Shown here: positions 10,959 to 22,400 of the stretch, piece after piece | Layout of the letters: every line of letters starts with the position of its first letter | Position numbering within the stretch: position 1 is the stretch's first letter | Translations under genes and position numbers: made by a program | Assembly: GCF_037038585.1 (NCBI RefSeq) | Contig: NC_092520.1 | Span: 188,646,604-188,710,603 of the forward strand | Direction: 5' to 3' | Length of the DNA stretch: 64,000 nt | Source: Patagioenas fasciata | Taxonomy: Eukaryota > Chordata > Aves > Columbiformes > Columbidae | Notes under the pieces: model-generated | The model's database searches: none | What the model was told of the DNA's origin: nothing | What the model saw: only the letters and a program-made list of their open reading frames with translations

Positions 10959-13900
10959 CTGGCATTTCCCTGAGGTGAGTGCTATGGAGGTTCGGAGCTG
11001 CTGCAACCTCTGTGTCTCCATCCTCTCCTCACACTGCTGGAATACAGCAGCTCTGTGGGTACTACCACCCACCTTTCCAGGGAAGAGACCAGGAAAGGAG
11101 ATAGCAGCACCCTGGCCCTGGGCAGGATGGTCTGCTCAGACTGAGGTCCCAAACTAGTATCATAGTTTCTGATAAACTTGAATAGTGTTAATGCCTGATC
11201 ATTTAATTGCCACTAAGTTATCATGCCCATCTGGAGTCATGGTTCTGCCATGGTCCTCATACATCGACCATGACCGGGCAGAAGGTGTAAGCCATAGTTA
11301 GTGAGGCTTCTTTGTGTTTTGGCAGCATGGTGGTTTGCTGTGAGAGGACCCCTGTGAACCAATGAGTGCTGTGAGCTACTAGTAAAGGTTTGCTGTACTT
11401 CCTAAGTTGTTCCCACGTGGATTTGGATATGGGAGTCTCTGCAACTTACCCTTGTGTCTGACACCTGGTGAGAAGGATGTTGGTGCAGTTCAGTCCGCCG
11501 TGAGGACGGCAGATGCCACCAGCCTTTCCAGTGTTATTTTCTTCTAACCGCATAGGTAAGCCTTCTATCACTATGACTAAATGCCTGAAGTTTTCTCTAG
11601 TGCTTTGTGTGGGAGAGCATTTCCAAGGTGTCTGTCAAGTTTAAGAGCCTACTTCTCCTAAATGCCAGTGAGATAGTGCTTAAGTGGTGTGGTGGGTGCT
11701 TCCTCTTCACTGTACATTTGTTCCTCAGGCTGTCACTTATCCAGATGAGCCTTTTTTTTTTTTTTTTTTTAATTATTCATTTGGAGAACACTGCATTTCC
11801 ATAAGTGGTTTTACTCTCCTGGTGTTGAGTGTTCAGCAGACGAGACTGCTGCATCCAGACTTGCTGCCTGGAGCCTGCAGCATGAGCCCCATTCATGGCC
11901 GTCTGTGCTGTAGCAATGCAGAACCGATCGTGCTGCAGGTTCAGGAGAGCCTCTGGCTTGGGTTGTTTTATTGACTTTTAGAAGCTCTTCTTTCTCAATA
12001 AAAGTTGTGATAATCAAGTTATCCAAACATTTACTAATTTTTACTGTGATGTTTTGTTTTGTTTTGTTTTTCTGGGATAAATTTTACATCTCTAGTCCGC
12101 TGGGCTGGCACTGCATGGAAGCTGGTTGGAACCCATGGAAATAGAAGCTGGGACATCACTGAAATGCTGCATCTTGGGAAAACTCAAATCCTTAAATGAC
12201 TGAAGTTTTGTCCAGTGAAACTAGTAAAACAGTTTCCAGTGGACTTGGTTTCCCCACCAACTCCACAACTGTATTATATTTACAGCTGCAATGTTAGCTC
12301 ATCCATTGTTATGCACATGAGTGTCCACATAGGAAAATAAAAATAAATCTTTTGCTTGATGTTTTTTCCCATACTTATATTATGGATTCTTTATGTCTGG
12401 TAGGGAGTGTGCTCTACACAGCACTTGATCGTCCAGCAGGGACCTTCAAAGTTATATTCTTCCCCATCTAATTCCTTGCTGTCACACAGCACACGGGATA
12501 ACTTTGTTTCTTCTATCCCTTCACTAAGTTGGGTTGAAATGGGTGATGGGTTCCAGAGTTAGCGAGCAAAGACACAGAGTACGTTCATGTGAACAGCTAA
12601 ATTCTTTAGATACCTTCTCACACTGTGTTGTCGGTATTCCCTCATAGGCTTGGAAGTCGTTCTTAGTTTTTCCCGTATGTACAATGAAATAATTGCTATT
12701 TATAATGTCAGATTTAATATTCTTGCTGTGTTTACTCAGACTGAGAAGTAATTTAAATCTGATCTTCCTCTCAACAATCAAGCTTACTCCTAACCGTGAA
12801 ATTTTGGCATTAGATCAGACAATATTAATGTGGATTGTAATGCAATGTTGACAAAATCTCTTTGACTTACTTTTTATGCATATAAATTGGATATTTGTGT
12901 TTTTTCTGGGGCACACATGTTCCCTCTGATGCCAGTTTGCATGCAGTTTATTATGAGTTGGCCTTAATCCTAATCTGTGGTCTTTCAGTGTTCCATAAAA
13001 AATGATGATTGTTTATAATCTGTTTTTTAATTTGTTACCCACCTCTGTTCACTCTAACATTTGAGGCTTTCGTGTGTACCTTATGTGCAGTCCTGTGGCA
13101 TAGATCCTTGGAAATGACTGTGATGTTAGGATTAAAAACAAACCCAACAGATATTTCCCTCACTGCAGAAAAGACACACCTTTTTTTTTTTTCTTCTTCT
13201 AATATTTTATTATTTTTAAAATGTATTTAAGTAGGTGATTATTTGAATGTATGTAATTTACTTCAGTACCAATTGGTTCCTTTCTTTGTTTATAAGTTCT
13301 CCTTGGATCATATCAAAAGGTAGTGTGTTCTGCTGGGACATTTTTCAGATACAGTACTGACCCCACAATTGCATGTGTTTGGGACAAGAAGGGCTCTCAG
13401 AATTTAATGAAGCCATTACACGTTCTGTTGGGCCCCGGGGCTTGATGTTGTTGAAAAAATGACACAAATTGGATTTGATATGTCATTTGCGCAGAGTGAG
13501 TAGTTTGTCACAGTGTATTGGTAACTGTCTTACATATTTGTGTATAAACAGTTTTATGTTTAAAATGAAACCAACCAAACTGAAAACCAAACCACCAAAA
13601 CCAAGATAAAAACAGAAGTGAATCATCATCCTAATCTTTTGACACTATGATCTAGAAGGTGAGCTCTACTCTGCCACTTATAAAATAATATTGCCTTATT
13701 TTCCAGTCTCACACTGAGTATCAGAAGGGAAAAGGTTGTTGAAAATGGAAGATTTATTCTGTATCATCTGTTTTAGAGAATGGTAATATTTTACTATTCT
13801 GTTGCTTTCTGTTACTAGACCCCAGGTACTTGAGTACGGTCTACTGTACTTAAGTACAATCTACAGGCTACTACAGTAGGAGAAGTAGATACTGTTTTGC

Positions 13901-16900
13901 TTAGTATCTCAAGGCTCTGTTGCCTGCAGAAGTTCCTGGTTCCTATCAGAAGACACGAACCAAAGATTTGGGGTTTGTTCAAGATGATTAGGCTGCTGAG
14001 GAGCAAACACTCAGCCCTCTGAAAAGAGTGAGACACCTGCTTGGGATCCAAAATCTCCACCTTACCCTAGAATTAAGTTCTTAAGCTGGGCTAGTCCTTT
14101 CTTATTTTCTTTCTTGTATGCAATATTCTTTACACACAGCTTTCCGTGTGTAATCATCTACCATTTCATAGCTGCTGGAGCTTCATGTCGATTAGATGTG
14201 TCCCAGAGGGGTGGTCTGGAAGAGGCAGAACACACAGAATTTCCTCTGCTAATTGCTGAGCATCCCCTCAGAGCTGCCGTTCTCTGCCTGTCATGAATGG
14301 TTTGCAGTAATCATCTACAGAGCAGGGCTGAAGCTAATATCTTTGTTAAAACTGAAGTTGAAAGACATTGCAGTAATGTACTGATTTGCTGTTATGGTTC
14401 AGTGTATCTCTTTTTAAAAAAGCAATCTGCCTTTTCAGTTTCATCTCTTGGATGAGGACCTGCACAGACATAAAAATATTTTTGGTAGCAAAATTAAGTA
14501 CTTGTTCTTCAGTCTCTCTTGTCATTTGTGTATATGCGTGCGTGCCTATATTTACTCAAAAAAACTTCATTGTTCTAGGGATTAATTGCCTAAAAATGCT
14601 GCAGAAAAAGAAATTCTACGTGAAATGGGGTTGCAGAAATGCGATATGGACTACACAGAAATATTTGAAAAATCCGGGCAAGAGCAAATAATAATGCAAG
14701 GAAAAAACATTCTTGAAACCAGTAAATCAGTCTGATCTAAAATGCTCTTTGTATGGCGAACAGGACAAAGACCTTGACTTTTTCTGCCAGCAGACTCCTT
14801 GCTTTCTGTGCCAGTGCAGTAAGGGATGAGCGAATTGAAAAGAGGGAATGCAGGTGGAATACTTTGAATGAAAAGTGCTAAGAGCAGACTATGAGGAGAA
14901 CACTGAGGGCTTGCAGGCAGTTCAGATGTTACGAGGTATTTTCCCCTGTACGACTGCCCTCCCTCCCAGCCGCCCGCTCCCTCTTTCTACAGCCACAGCT
15001 CCAAAGGTGCTGTTTCCAAAACAGCGATATCATTTAGTGAGGGAGGTGGGGGCCTGTTTGGAAAAATACCCGACAGGTAGGTAATAGTTCACACCTCTGT
15101 GTCCAGAACTGGGTGTCGTAGCATCAGCACAAGCCGTTCGGTTTGTTTGTACCTTAATTTACATGATCCTCTGGGATGAGAAGCTGAAGTTGTATCATCA
15201 CTATAGGTTCTCCCTGATGTTCACCAGAAACATTCCTTAAAGTGAAGTTGAGCACAACAAGGCCAGAGAAAATGTAAAGCCAAGGAGCTATAGCTTGGTG
15301 ATATATGCTGCTATTTGGCTCATTTTTTCTCCAGAGCCTAGAAGATTAACTTTTTATTGGTTTCATGTCGATTGATGATTGGTGTGGCAACTGTTGGCAG
15401 AGCTGACAAAAACTACAGAAACTGGAGGTTGTCACAGTGTGGGTGACTAGGGGTCTTGCTGGGTTTTTAGGATGCAGCTAACGGTTCTAGAGGCAAATTA
15501 AATTCCTTTTTGGGGTTGCTGAATAGTGTGGATTAACTATACAGTCACTTGGAGATTTCCAGTAGCACCTTAAATGTATTAAAATCTTTAGTGCTTTGAA
15601 AAACTCTCAGTGCCTGCAGGACACTTTGAAAGTAAGTTTAATAAACTTATTAATAGTAAAAATCCTTACCCATCTTTCAGGACAATGAAGATTGTCTTCT
15701 GCTTTTGCTGTGGAGGGGACCTGTTCCCCTTCTCCAGGGGGAGACAGGTGAGACCTCCCCTGTTGAGGGGAGCTGCTCAGGGCAGTAGGACAGGAGAACC
15801 TCCCAGATGGGATGGATTCATTTCCCATTCCCAGAACTTCTCCTGTGAAAAAGGAGGTTAAGCTCAAAAAGAAATGTTTCTCTTGTGACAAGAGAGAATA
15901 AAGGTTTCTAGTTTAGTGGATCAGCATAAGGGACGTGGACAAATCTACCTCTGTTGGTCGCTTGCAATATCCTGCTTGCACTGTTTTTTTCAGAGAAATT
16001 ACTCAAAAGCAGAAAAAGCATAAAAAATTTAACATTTCAGTATCCAGCTTCTTTATTAAAACACAAACCTATGCTTTAGGCTTTAGACACACATCCCTTT
16101 TTCTGAAAAATGTGACTCTATAGCAAATAGCTTTAAATAGCAAATATATTTGCTTCTTTAAGTATTTCATTCTGGCTTGTGGAGAAATGTATGGAAGTTA
16201 CATTGTAAATGAATCTAATGCTTGGACAATGTCTCGTGCCCATTGTAAGCAAATCACAGCAATGCTAACTCTTGCAGGAGATTTCATTTGATGTTCTCTG
16301 TACACTAATTTACATTGTCTTCACCGCCATATAGGAGAGAGAAACTTTGTCATAGGAAGAGATTGAATTTGTTGACCCTTCTTTGCGGAATAAACCAACA
16401 TAAAAACTCAGGGTAAGAAACTGAAATTCCTTAATTCTGCCAACCAGCTACCCTAACTAAAAGGTTATGGTCTTACAAGAGCAGTAAATCAGAAACAGAT
16501 TTTAACACTCTCTCTAAGTCATTTTACAAAGTGTTTTAGGTAGACTTGAAAGAATTTCAGAGAGTCTTTCAGTGGCTTGTCAAGAGTCACCTTCCCCACA
16601 GGGCAAAAGCATTGACCTGGCAAGTGTAACGCTGATGAAATAGTTTATTATGAAATACTTCCACAGATACTGCATGAGTTGTTTAGGCTTTTTGACTGCG
16701 TATGTGCGTCAGTGCAATGAGAACTTGGCAGAGGGCCTGGGCTCTGTGACACCTTCAAGGATGTCATTGGAAAGCCCTGAGGTTTTGCATCTTCCTTGGA
16801 AACAGTGCCGTGGGAAGTTCAGATCTGCTTATCAGAGCAAAATGTGTTCTTCAGCCATTGCACACGAACACTGGGGTTTTTGTTTCAGAGGTCTGTGTTT

Positions 16901-18939
16901 AAAGATGCTGAGAGACTTACTGGTACGTAATAGACACGTTTCCTTTGTGAACTTGCCTCGGTCGCTGGAAAGCCAAACCAGAACACTTGCCTTGCTCCCG
17001 GCACTGCAGCTTCTTGTCAAACTATTATGACTGAACGAGGTGTTACTGGCTCTAAACCGTCAAAATAGCTACTTCAGTTCTGGGAACAGCAGAACTATGG
17101 TCCTTGTCAGAGGATTTGTGCCACTGTCATTATAGCATTATGGTCAAAACCAATTTGAACATGTCTTCCTGGTGCTGAGTATCCATACACATGACTGCAA
17201 ATATTCATTACAATTGAGCAGCCAGGCCATTAATTCAGATGTCTAAGTACAGACTTGAGGACATCTGGTTAGTCATTGCCTAAGGGTTGATTCGAGTCAC
17301 CATGCACCCGTGTCCTGCCTGCCAATGGAGAGAATAAAAGTTGCCTGTTAGAGAATGTGTTGTGAGATGTCTCACCCCAGGGCACGGCCTCTCCCATGGC
17401 TTATTTCCAGAGATGAAATACAGTTAAATGCTCCCCAAAGCCTGCTGGTCCTAAGTATTCTCATGGTGTGCACAGAACACAAAGAGGCTGTTCGACGTGT
17501 GGGGTGGAAAGCAGGGAAACAGCTGAAGAGCATTTTGTGCCAGCAGAGTTTACCAGGAGAGGAGCTTGGTGCTTTGCGAGTGCCCCCCACCCTCTGCACC
17601 AGGACAGGGAGGACAAGGAGGTTGGACTTTGTAAAGCCTCTTGATCTCTTTCGTCACAGCACCTGTGGGCCAGTGTTGTTGAGGGTCCATATGGATGTTG
17701 GTGGGCACGCACGCTGATGAGCTTGGGACTGCATTCCCCCTCCCCACGAGCACAGGGGTTGGCGTGGCAGTGGATGGCTGTGGCTCTGGCCCCTACAACT
17801 TTCCAGTCTGCTCTTAGGGCAGTGGTGGTCCCAACCAACACCTCCTTGATTCCTTAGGGATTCAAGCACATTGAGATCCTCTGGTGGCAGGTCCTGCCAG
17901 CCTTCAGTGCTATTTGTTTTTCCAGCCTGCTGCTCACAGTGGCATTGCCTGTTCTGCAAACAGCACAGACCCCTTAGCATACAGCAGCAGGAGCGTTTGG
18001 AAAGGGTTAACCCACAAAAGCTCGGAAATGGGGGGTGGTTGTTTTTCTTTAGTGCTTCATTTAATTGGCTTGCCTCTATCTCCCTTCTCCTCATCCACCA
18101 GCATTGCTCTTCAGTCTTTGCCATCTTCAGAGTGGCATATGCTTGTTCAGTGAGACTTATCAAAGATGGTTTTGGTTTTGCGCCCTCTGGACAGCCATTC
18201 CCATGGATGACCCCCAGTGTCTGGTAGCTTCTGACCATCAGCTTACGGCTTGGCTGCTCTCACCAGCACAAGCCAGGCAAATTCCTTTTGTCTGCAGGAG
18301 GATCAGAAGGAACCAGGCTTAGGGCTTTGTTTCTACATTTGAACATTTTTAAATTACTGTGTGTCAGAAAAAAATAAGCTCAATGCACTCAAAAATGTGC
18401 TCTCAGAGGCTGAGAAACACTAAATCTAGATGGTTTAGAAGAATAAAGAAGAAATAAAAAAAATATTTATTTGGTTGCTAGGATGCCTTTTTGTCACTGA
18501 GATCAATGTGGTTTGGGGTTTTTCTTTATATTTATATGTGTGACTTATGGTTAGAGCGTTGCCACTGTGTATTCTGACAATAGGTTTAAGTAAATGAGAC
18601 AGTTGACTAGCGCTTTGACGTGAAAATTAGGTCTGAAGGGTAGATTTGTCCAGGATTTTAATTTTTCTTCAAAGGAAAAATAGCGAAGACAGGTAGTGAT
18701 AGAAATTCATAGTTATAGTTTATTGCAAATGCTGTAAGTGGCATTTACTAGGACATTTGTCCCTGAAATATATTCTCTTTGCACAGAAACACTTTGCATC
18801 TCGTGCAGCTGAGGAGTGTTAATTCAAGGCAGATATTTTCCTACTAGCGTTACAGCCCCGGGTGGAGGCTTTGTCATTATGAAGGCAAATATATGTCTGG
18901 TTCTTTGTCTTGTGCTTTTTGTGACAAAGGAATTCCCAT
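10959..18939. other. Non-coding, presumed ST7 intron 1
   Basis: About 8 kb without a recognisable exon. It holds a 19-base T run at 11752-11770, a GTTTT run at 12051-12069, an A/C-rich patch at 13565-13615 and a GC-richer block at 17350-18330 in which several frames on both strands stay open for 85-194 codons. Those frames overlap each other, have no domain resemblance and are best explained by composition. An AG|GTAAGC junction behind a pyrimidine tract lies at 11554-11560. Confidence 0.5.
11752..11770. repeat. Poly-T run (19 bases)
   Basis: Nineteen consecutive T, followed by AATTATTCATTTGG. No LINE or SINE body is attached that I can recognise. Confidence 0.9.
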
Positions 18940-19402
18940 TTGAATCGCTGTGCTCCGTGCAAGCCCCCTCCGAGCCTCTGGGTTAGCAGCAGTCAGTCTT
19001 TGCAGTGTCCTGACGTCATCCCGTGTATGCATAAGCTCTGCTATTGTCTGACGGGGCGCAGGGCTGGGGATTGCAGTATCTGGTGTCCGCTACCTATTTC
19101 TGCCTGCCGGTACCACGGGAGGGACGCTGGCCTGCTCTTATCTCTTGGATTTAAAACAGAAGCTCCGGCTTTTTGCTTCCTGAAGAAGGACCTTTGCTGC
19201 GGTTGCAGGGAAAAGCTGTCTGCGGTGTGGAGCAGAGGAGGGAGAGGAGAGGAGAGAATCTGGCAGCTCGGATAGCCTGGACTGCATTGTCTGGCTTCAT
19301 GACCCCTGCTGTGTAGCACTCATCCCTACTCTCATCCATTCCCTCTGTCTCCCACTCTTTTTTCTTCTTTCCTTTTTAAAATAGCAGCATCTGGGGCCAG
19401 CC
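18940..19402 (+). promoter_or_regulatory. ST7: Candidate alternative promoter and 5' leader of ST7
   Basis: Immediately upstream of the alternative ST7 start codon the sequence becomes richer in GC and CpG than the surrounding intron (for example CCGTGC, GACGGGGCGCAGG, CCGGTACCACGGGAGGGACG). It contains a perfect TGACGTCA at 19011-19018 and an ATTTAAAA patch at 19149-19156. An in-frame TAG at 19382-19384 precedes the ATG, so translation cannot enter the frame from further up if the leader is unspliced. A pyrimidine-rich stretch ending in TTTTTAAAATAG (to 19384) could instead be a splice acceptor, which would make the coding exon begin at 19385. No transcription start can be fixed from sequence alone. 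Confidence 0.55.
19011..19018. promoter_or_regulatory. CRE palindrome TGACGTCA
   Basis: A perfect 8-base cAMP response element, the binding site of CREB/ATF bZIP factors, about 390 bases upstream of the alternative ST7 start codon. Full-length CREs near CpG-containing leaders are common in real promoters, so it supports the promoter reading, but factor binding is not shown. Confidence 0.55.
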
Positions 19403-19424
19403 ATGTTTGGCACTGAATCTTCAT
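19403..19424 (+). CDS. ST7: ST7 alternative first coding exon
   Basis: The exon reads ATG TTT GGC ACT GAA TCT TCA T and is followed directly by GTAAGT, a strong splice donor. It codes for MFGTESS and leaves one base over. Exon 2 at 57667 starts with the two bases TG, so the junction codon is TTG (Leu) and the product reads MFGTESS-L-SMFLNTL. From memory, mammalian ST7 has isoforms starting with this same short peptide in place of the first roughly 51 residues; this recollection should be confirmed. The start codon has G at -3. An in-frame TAG stands 18 bases upstream. The isoform would lack the first hydrophobic segment encoded by the standard exon 1. ST7 is a multi-pass membrane protein described as a candidate tumour suppressor. 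The exon is too short to find by ORF length; it was recognised by peptide and splice phase. Confidence 0.85.
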
Positions 19425-22400
19425 GTAAGTAAATGCATCCCACTTGCATCCTCTTTTTCTGTTGAGAACAGGGCTTGTTTTATCCTCACGGTACCCACCG
19501 TGCTTGCATTCCCTTTGCTGTAGGTCGTTGCTAAAAGCTGCAGTCCTCGCCTGTTTATGAAGGGACGAAAGATGCCGGAGGGGAAGAATCTACCACCGAA
19601 CTGTGGGTGCATCCTCGGTGCCAGCAGCAAGGCAGCGTAGGGCTGTCAGCATTGCTGAATTCAGGCCATTGAAAGATAGGGGGAAAAAGGCAGTTTCACT
19701 TGAATGTGTTAATTAATAAGATCGCATCTATCAGTGATCAGGAGTTGCAAACGCTCTAATGAATGCACTTCTCAGATGGGGACTGGGAATGCTGCAGCAT
19801 TAGATGGTTGATAGCTGGGGGGAGAGTGTTTTAATTGGCAGGAAAAGACTATCTAATTTGTATTAATTTTGTGTCTGGGAAAAAGGGGGCTTGTGTGGGA
19901 TCCCTCCTGTAACTGGAAAATCTGAAATTAAATTAGGCGGAATTCTAAATATGAGGCAAAAATGAAAAATAATAGGATAATTTATTTGTTTCTTCCTAAT
20001 ATTTACGCTGGAAAATCTTAACTGAGGCGGTCTGCTCTATAATAGCAGTGCAGACGCATGTCATTGAAAGCGAGCCAGTTCTGCTTCAACGGGAACAACA
20101 ATTACCTACCTGGAAAATCTGGCCGCGGAGGAAGGCTGGGGGTTTATGTATAAATAATGTTGCTGGTGACAGTGTGGCTGTACAGAGACCAGTCCGATCC
20201 AGAGATTATCGCATGACCAAAAAACAGAAAACAGTTGGTTTACACTGTATTTTATGCACAAATAATACTGTGTATTGGAAACCTGTCTCATTTGAATAAG
20301 AAGCAGTGGTGCTTCATATTCTTTAGAATGTTATAACATGCAGCGTGGTGTAATGTCTCCTTGCTGCTAGGTTGGGACCCGTTTGGCAGCTTGACTCTTC
20401 GTGAAAAGTAGGATAGCTCGTAATCACGTTGTCCTGGCTGTCAAGCCTCTGTGCCCCTAAAGGGTTAATTGGTCCTGTTGCCAGGCTGTGGCAGCTCCCC
20501 ACCTCCTCTACCACAGTGCCTGTTCAAGGTCAGGCAGCATAAAAACAAAATTTGCTTTTAGATTTCTTTTGTTTGGGGAACCATTTTTCGCACATGGTTG
20601 TAAACATGCTTGCAGGTCTGGGGCAGTGAAGCCTGAGTGGAGGTGTCGGGTGCTGTAGCTACAGCTGTTTATACACCCTGGCCAGGTCTGAAAGCCCCAG
20701 CCTGTGTGTCTGTGGGGTCTGTCTCCCCAAAATGCGTATTAACGGGCTTGAGATAAAATTAGTTGTGTACTTGCCGTCTTGCAGAAAGTGCGTACTGCAT
20801 ACTCGGAAAGTCAAAAGTATTAAGCCTTGTACATTTTCATGGTTCTCTCTTGTTTAATGAGGTGCAATAATAAACTGCTTGCTTGTGGACATCAGGCTTT
20901 TGGCTAAAGTCGCTGGGCTGTACCACCAGCAGCTGTGGCTGCTTTTGTTTCCATGGTTCCCACAATTTAGAAAAGGGTGACAGCTACTGCCCTTTTCCAA
21001 CAGGGGTCTAGTGGTTTATTTGCCTTTAAAAGAGGTGTTAAATGCAACATGGCTAGTTGCCATAGATCCACACACAGGTTGTGGCTGGTCCCTGTCTGCT
21101 CTGCCCAGCTGAGGCAGACGAAGGCAGCGCAATGGTCTCGCCTTTGTTCAGACCCCATCTCCTGGACCCCGGACCCAAGGGGCCACCTGGGACCCTGGAG
21201 TTGCTATTTGGGTTGGATGGACCATCCCACTGTCCAGAGTGATACCCCCGCACACCTGCTTGCACAGGGCAGCCCTGGTGTAACCACCCTGGCCCGTGCT
21301 GCTGCTGAAGGAATGGTGGGTTTGCTTTCAAAGATAGAAAATTGTATCAAAAACAATTAAATTAAAAGGTAATCACTTCCCTTGCCTCCTGCCTTCATAT
21401 TCCCAAGCTGTCAAAATGACAACAGTGTGACTAATTTTAGGATTTCTGTCCAGCTAGAGCAGCGTTGGGTCAACTAGACAGACCTGCATAGTGTTAAAAT
21501 AAATTAATAAAATTCAGCATCATCCTTGAAAACACGACAGAAGCCATTTCTGCTGCTGTCCAAAAAGCATGAGATTAGCAGATTTTATTTCTTTTTTTAC
21601 TTCTGCTGTTGACACTTAGTATTTAGACTTTTATTTCTCTTTTTTCCAATGAAAAAAAACCAAGAAAAATATTGAGAAGCAAATCCTGGTTTAGAATCTT
21701 TTATTCCATCATTCAGTATCAAAATATTTGAAATTTCAAAGCAACTCTCATTCAGCAATCCTGTTTTTTCTTTTTGTTTTTAACAGCAGTCAGAAGGGCA
21801 ATAAAAGATAGTCTGAGGGTCATTATAGAAACACAGGCATCTGCTTATCGCCTCCTGGATGCAGGGAAAGACAAACAGCAGGCAATGGCAGCCTGTAAAG
21901 GGAGATAAGGCAGCAGGCAATGCGAGGAAAGAGCACGCAAAGCAAAAATCCTGTGGAGTATCCGTGGGAAGGGTTGTGCTGTGGCAGAGTAGTTGCCGTA
22001 TGCTCATGCTCAGTATTTTCCATCAGTCACATGTCCTCTTGATAATCCCCATGGGAAATGTATGCGCTGGAGACCCTTCATCTTCGGTGCTTTTGTGCTG
22101 CTCCACTTGCAGCCATGCTGCGCGGGGCGGTGTCGGGGGCTGGATGCACGGGGAGGCAGCTCTCCGTGCCACCTCTCCAGCTGACCTGATGGATTTATCT
22201 GTAGGGGGTAAATAAAACTTGGTTTAATAAAGCATCAGGTTGAGAATGAAGTCTTTTTGAAGGTGAAAGGATATTGCAGCCCTGCTCCAAAGCTGGGAAG
22301 CCATGGGGCTGTGAAAAACTGACAAGCCGGTCCCCGCGAGGACACCCTCAATTCAGGGAGAAGAGATAATCCCAATCCCAGGCAAAATGACTGGTGAACC

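Noticed and set aside
17654..18238. Longest open frame of the window (194 codons, minus strand)
   Set aside because: It lies in a GC-richer block where several frames on both strands stay open at once. There is no domain, membrane segment or family resemblance, and no promoter or splice structure around it.
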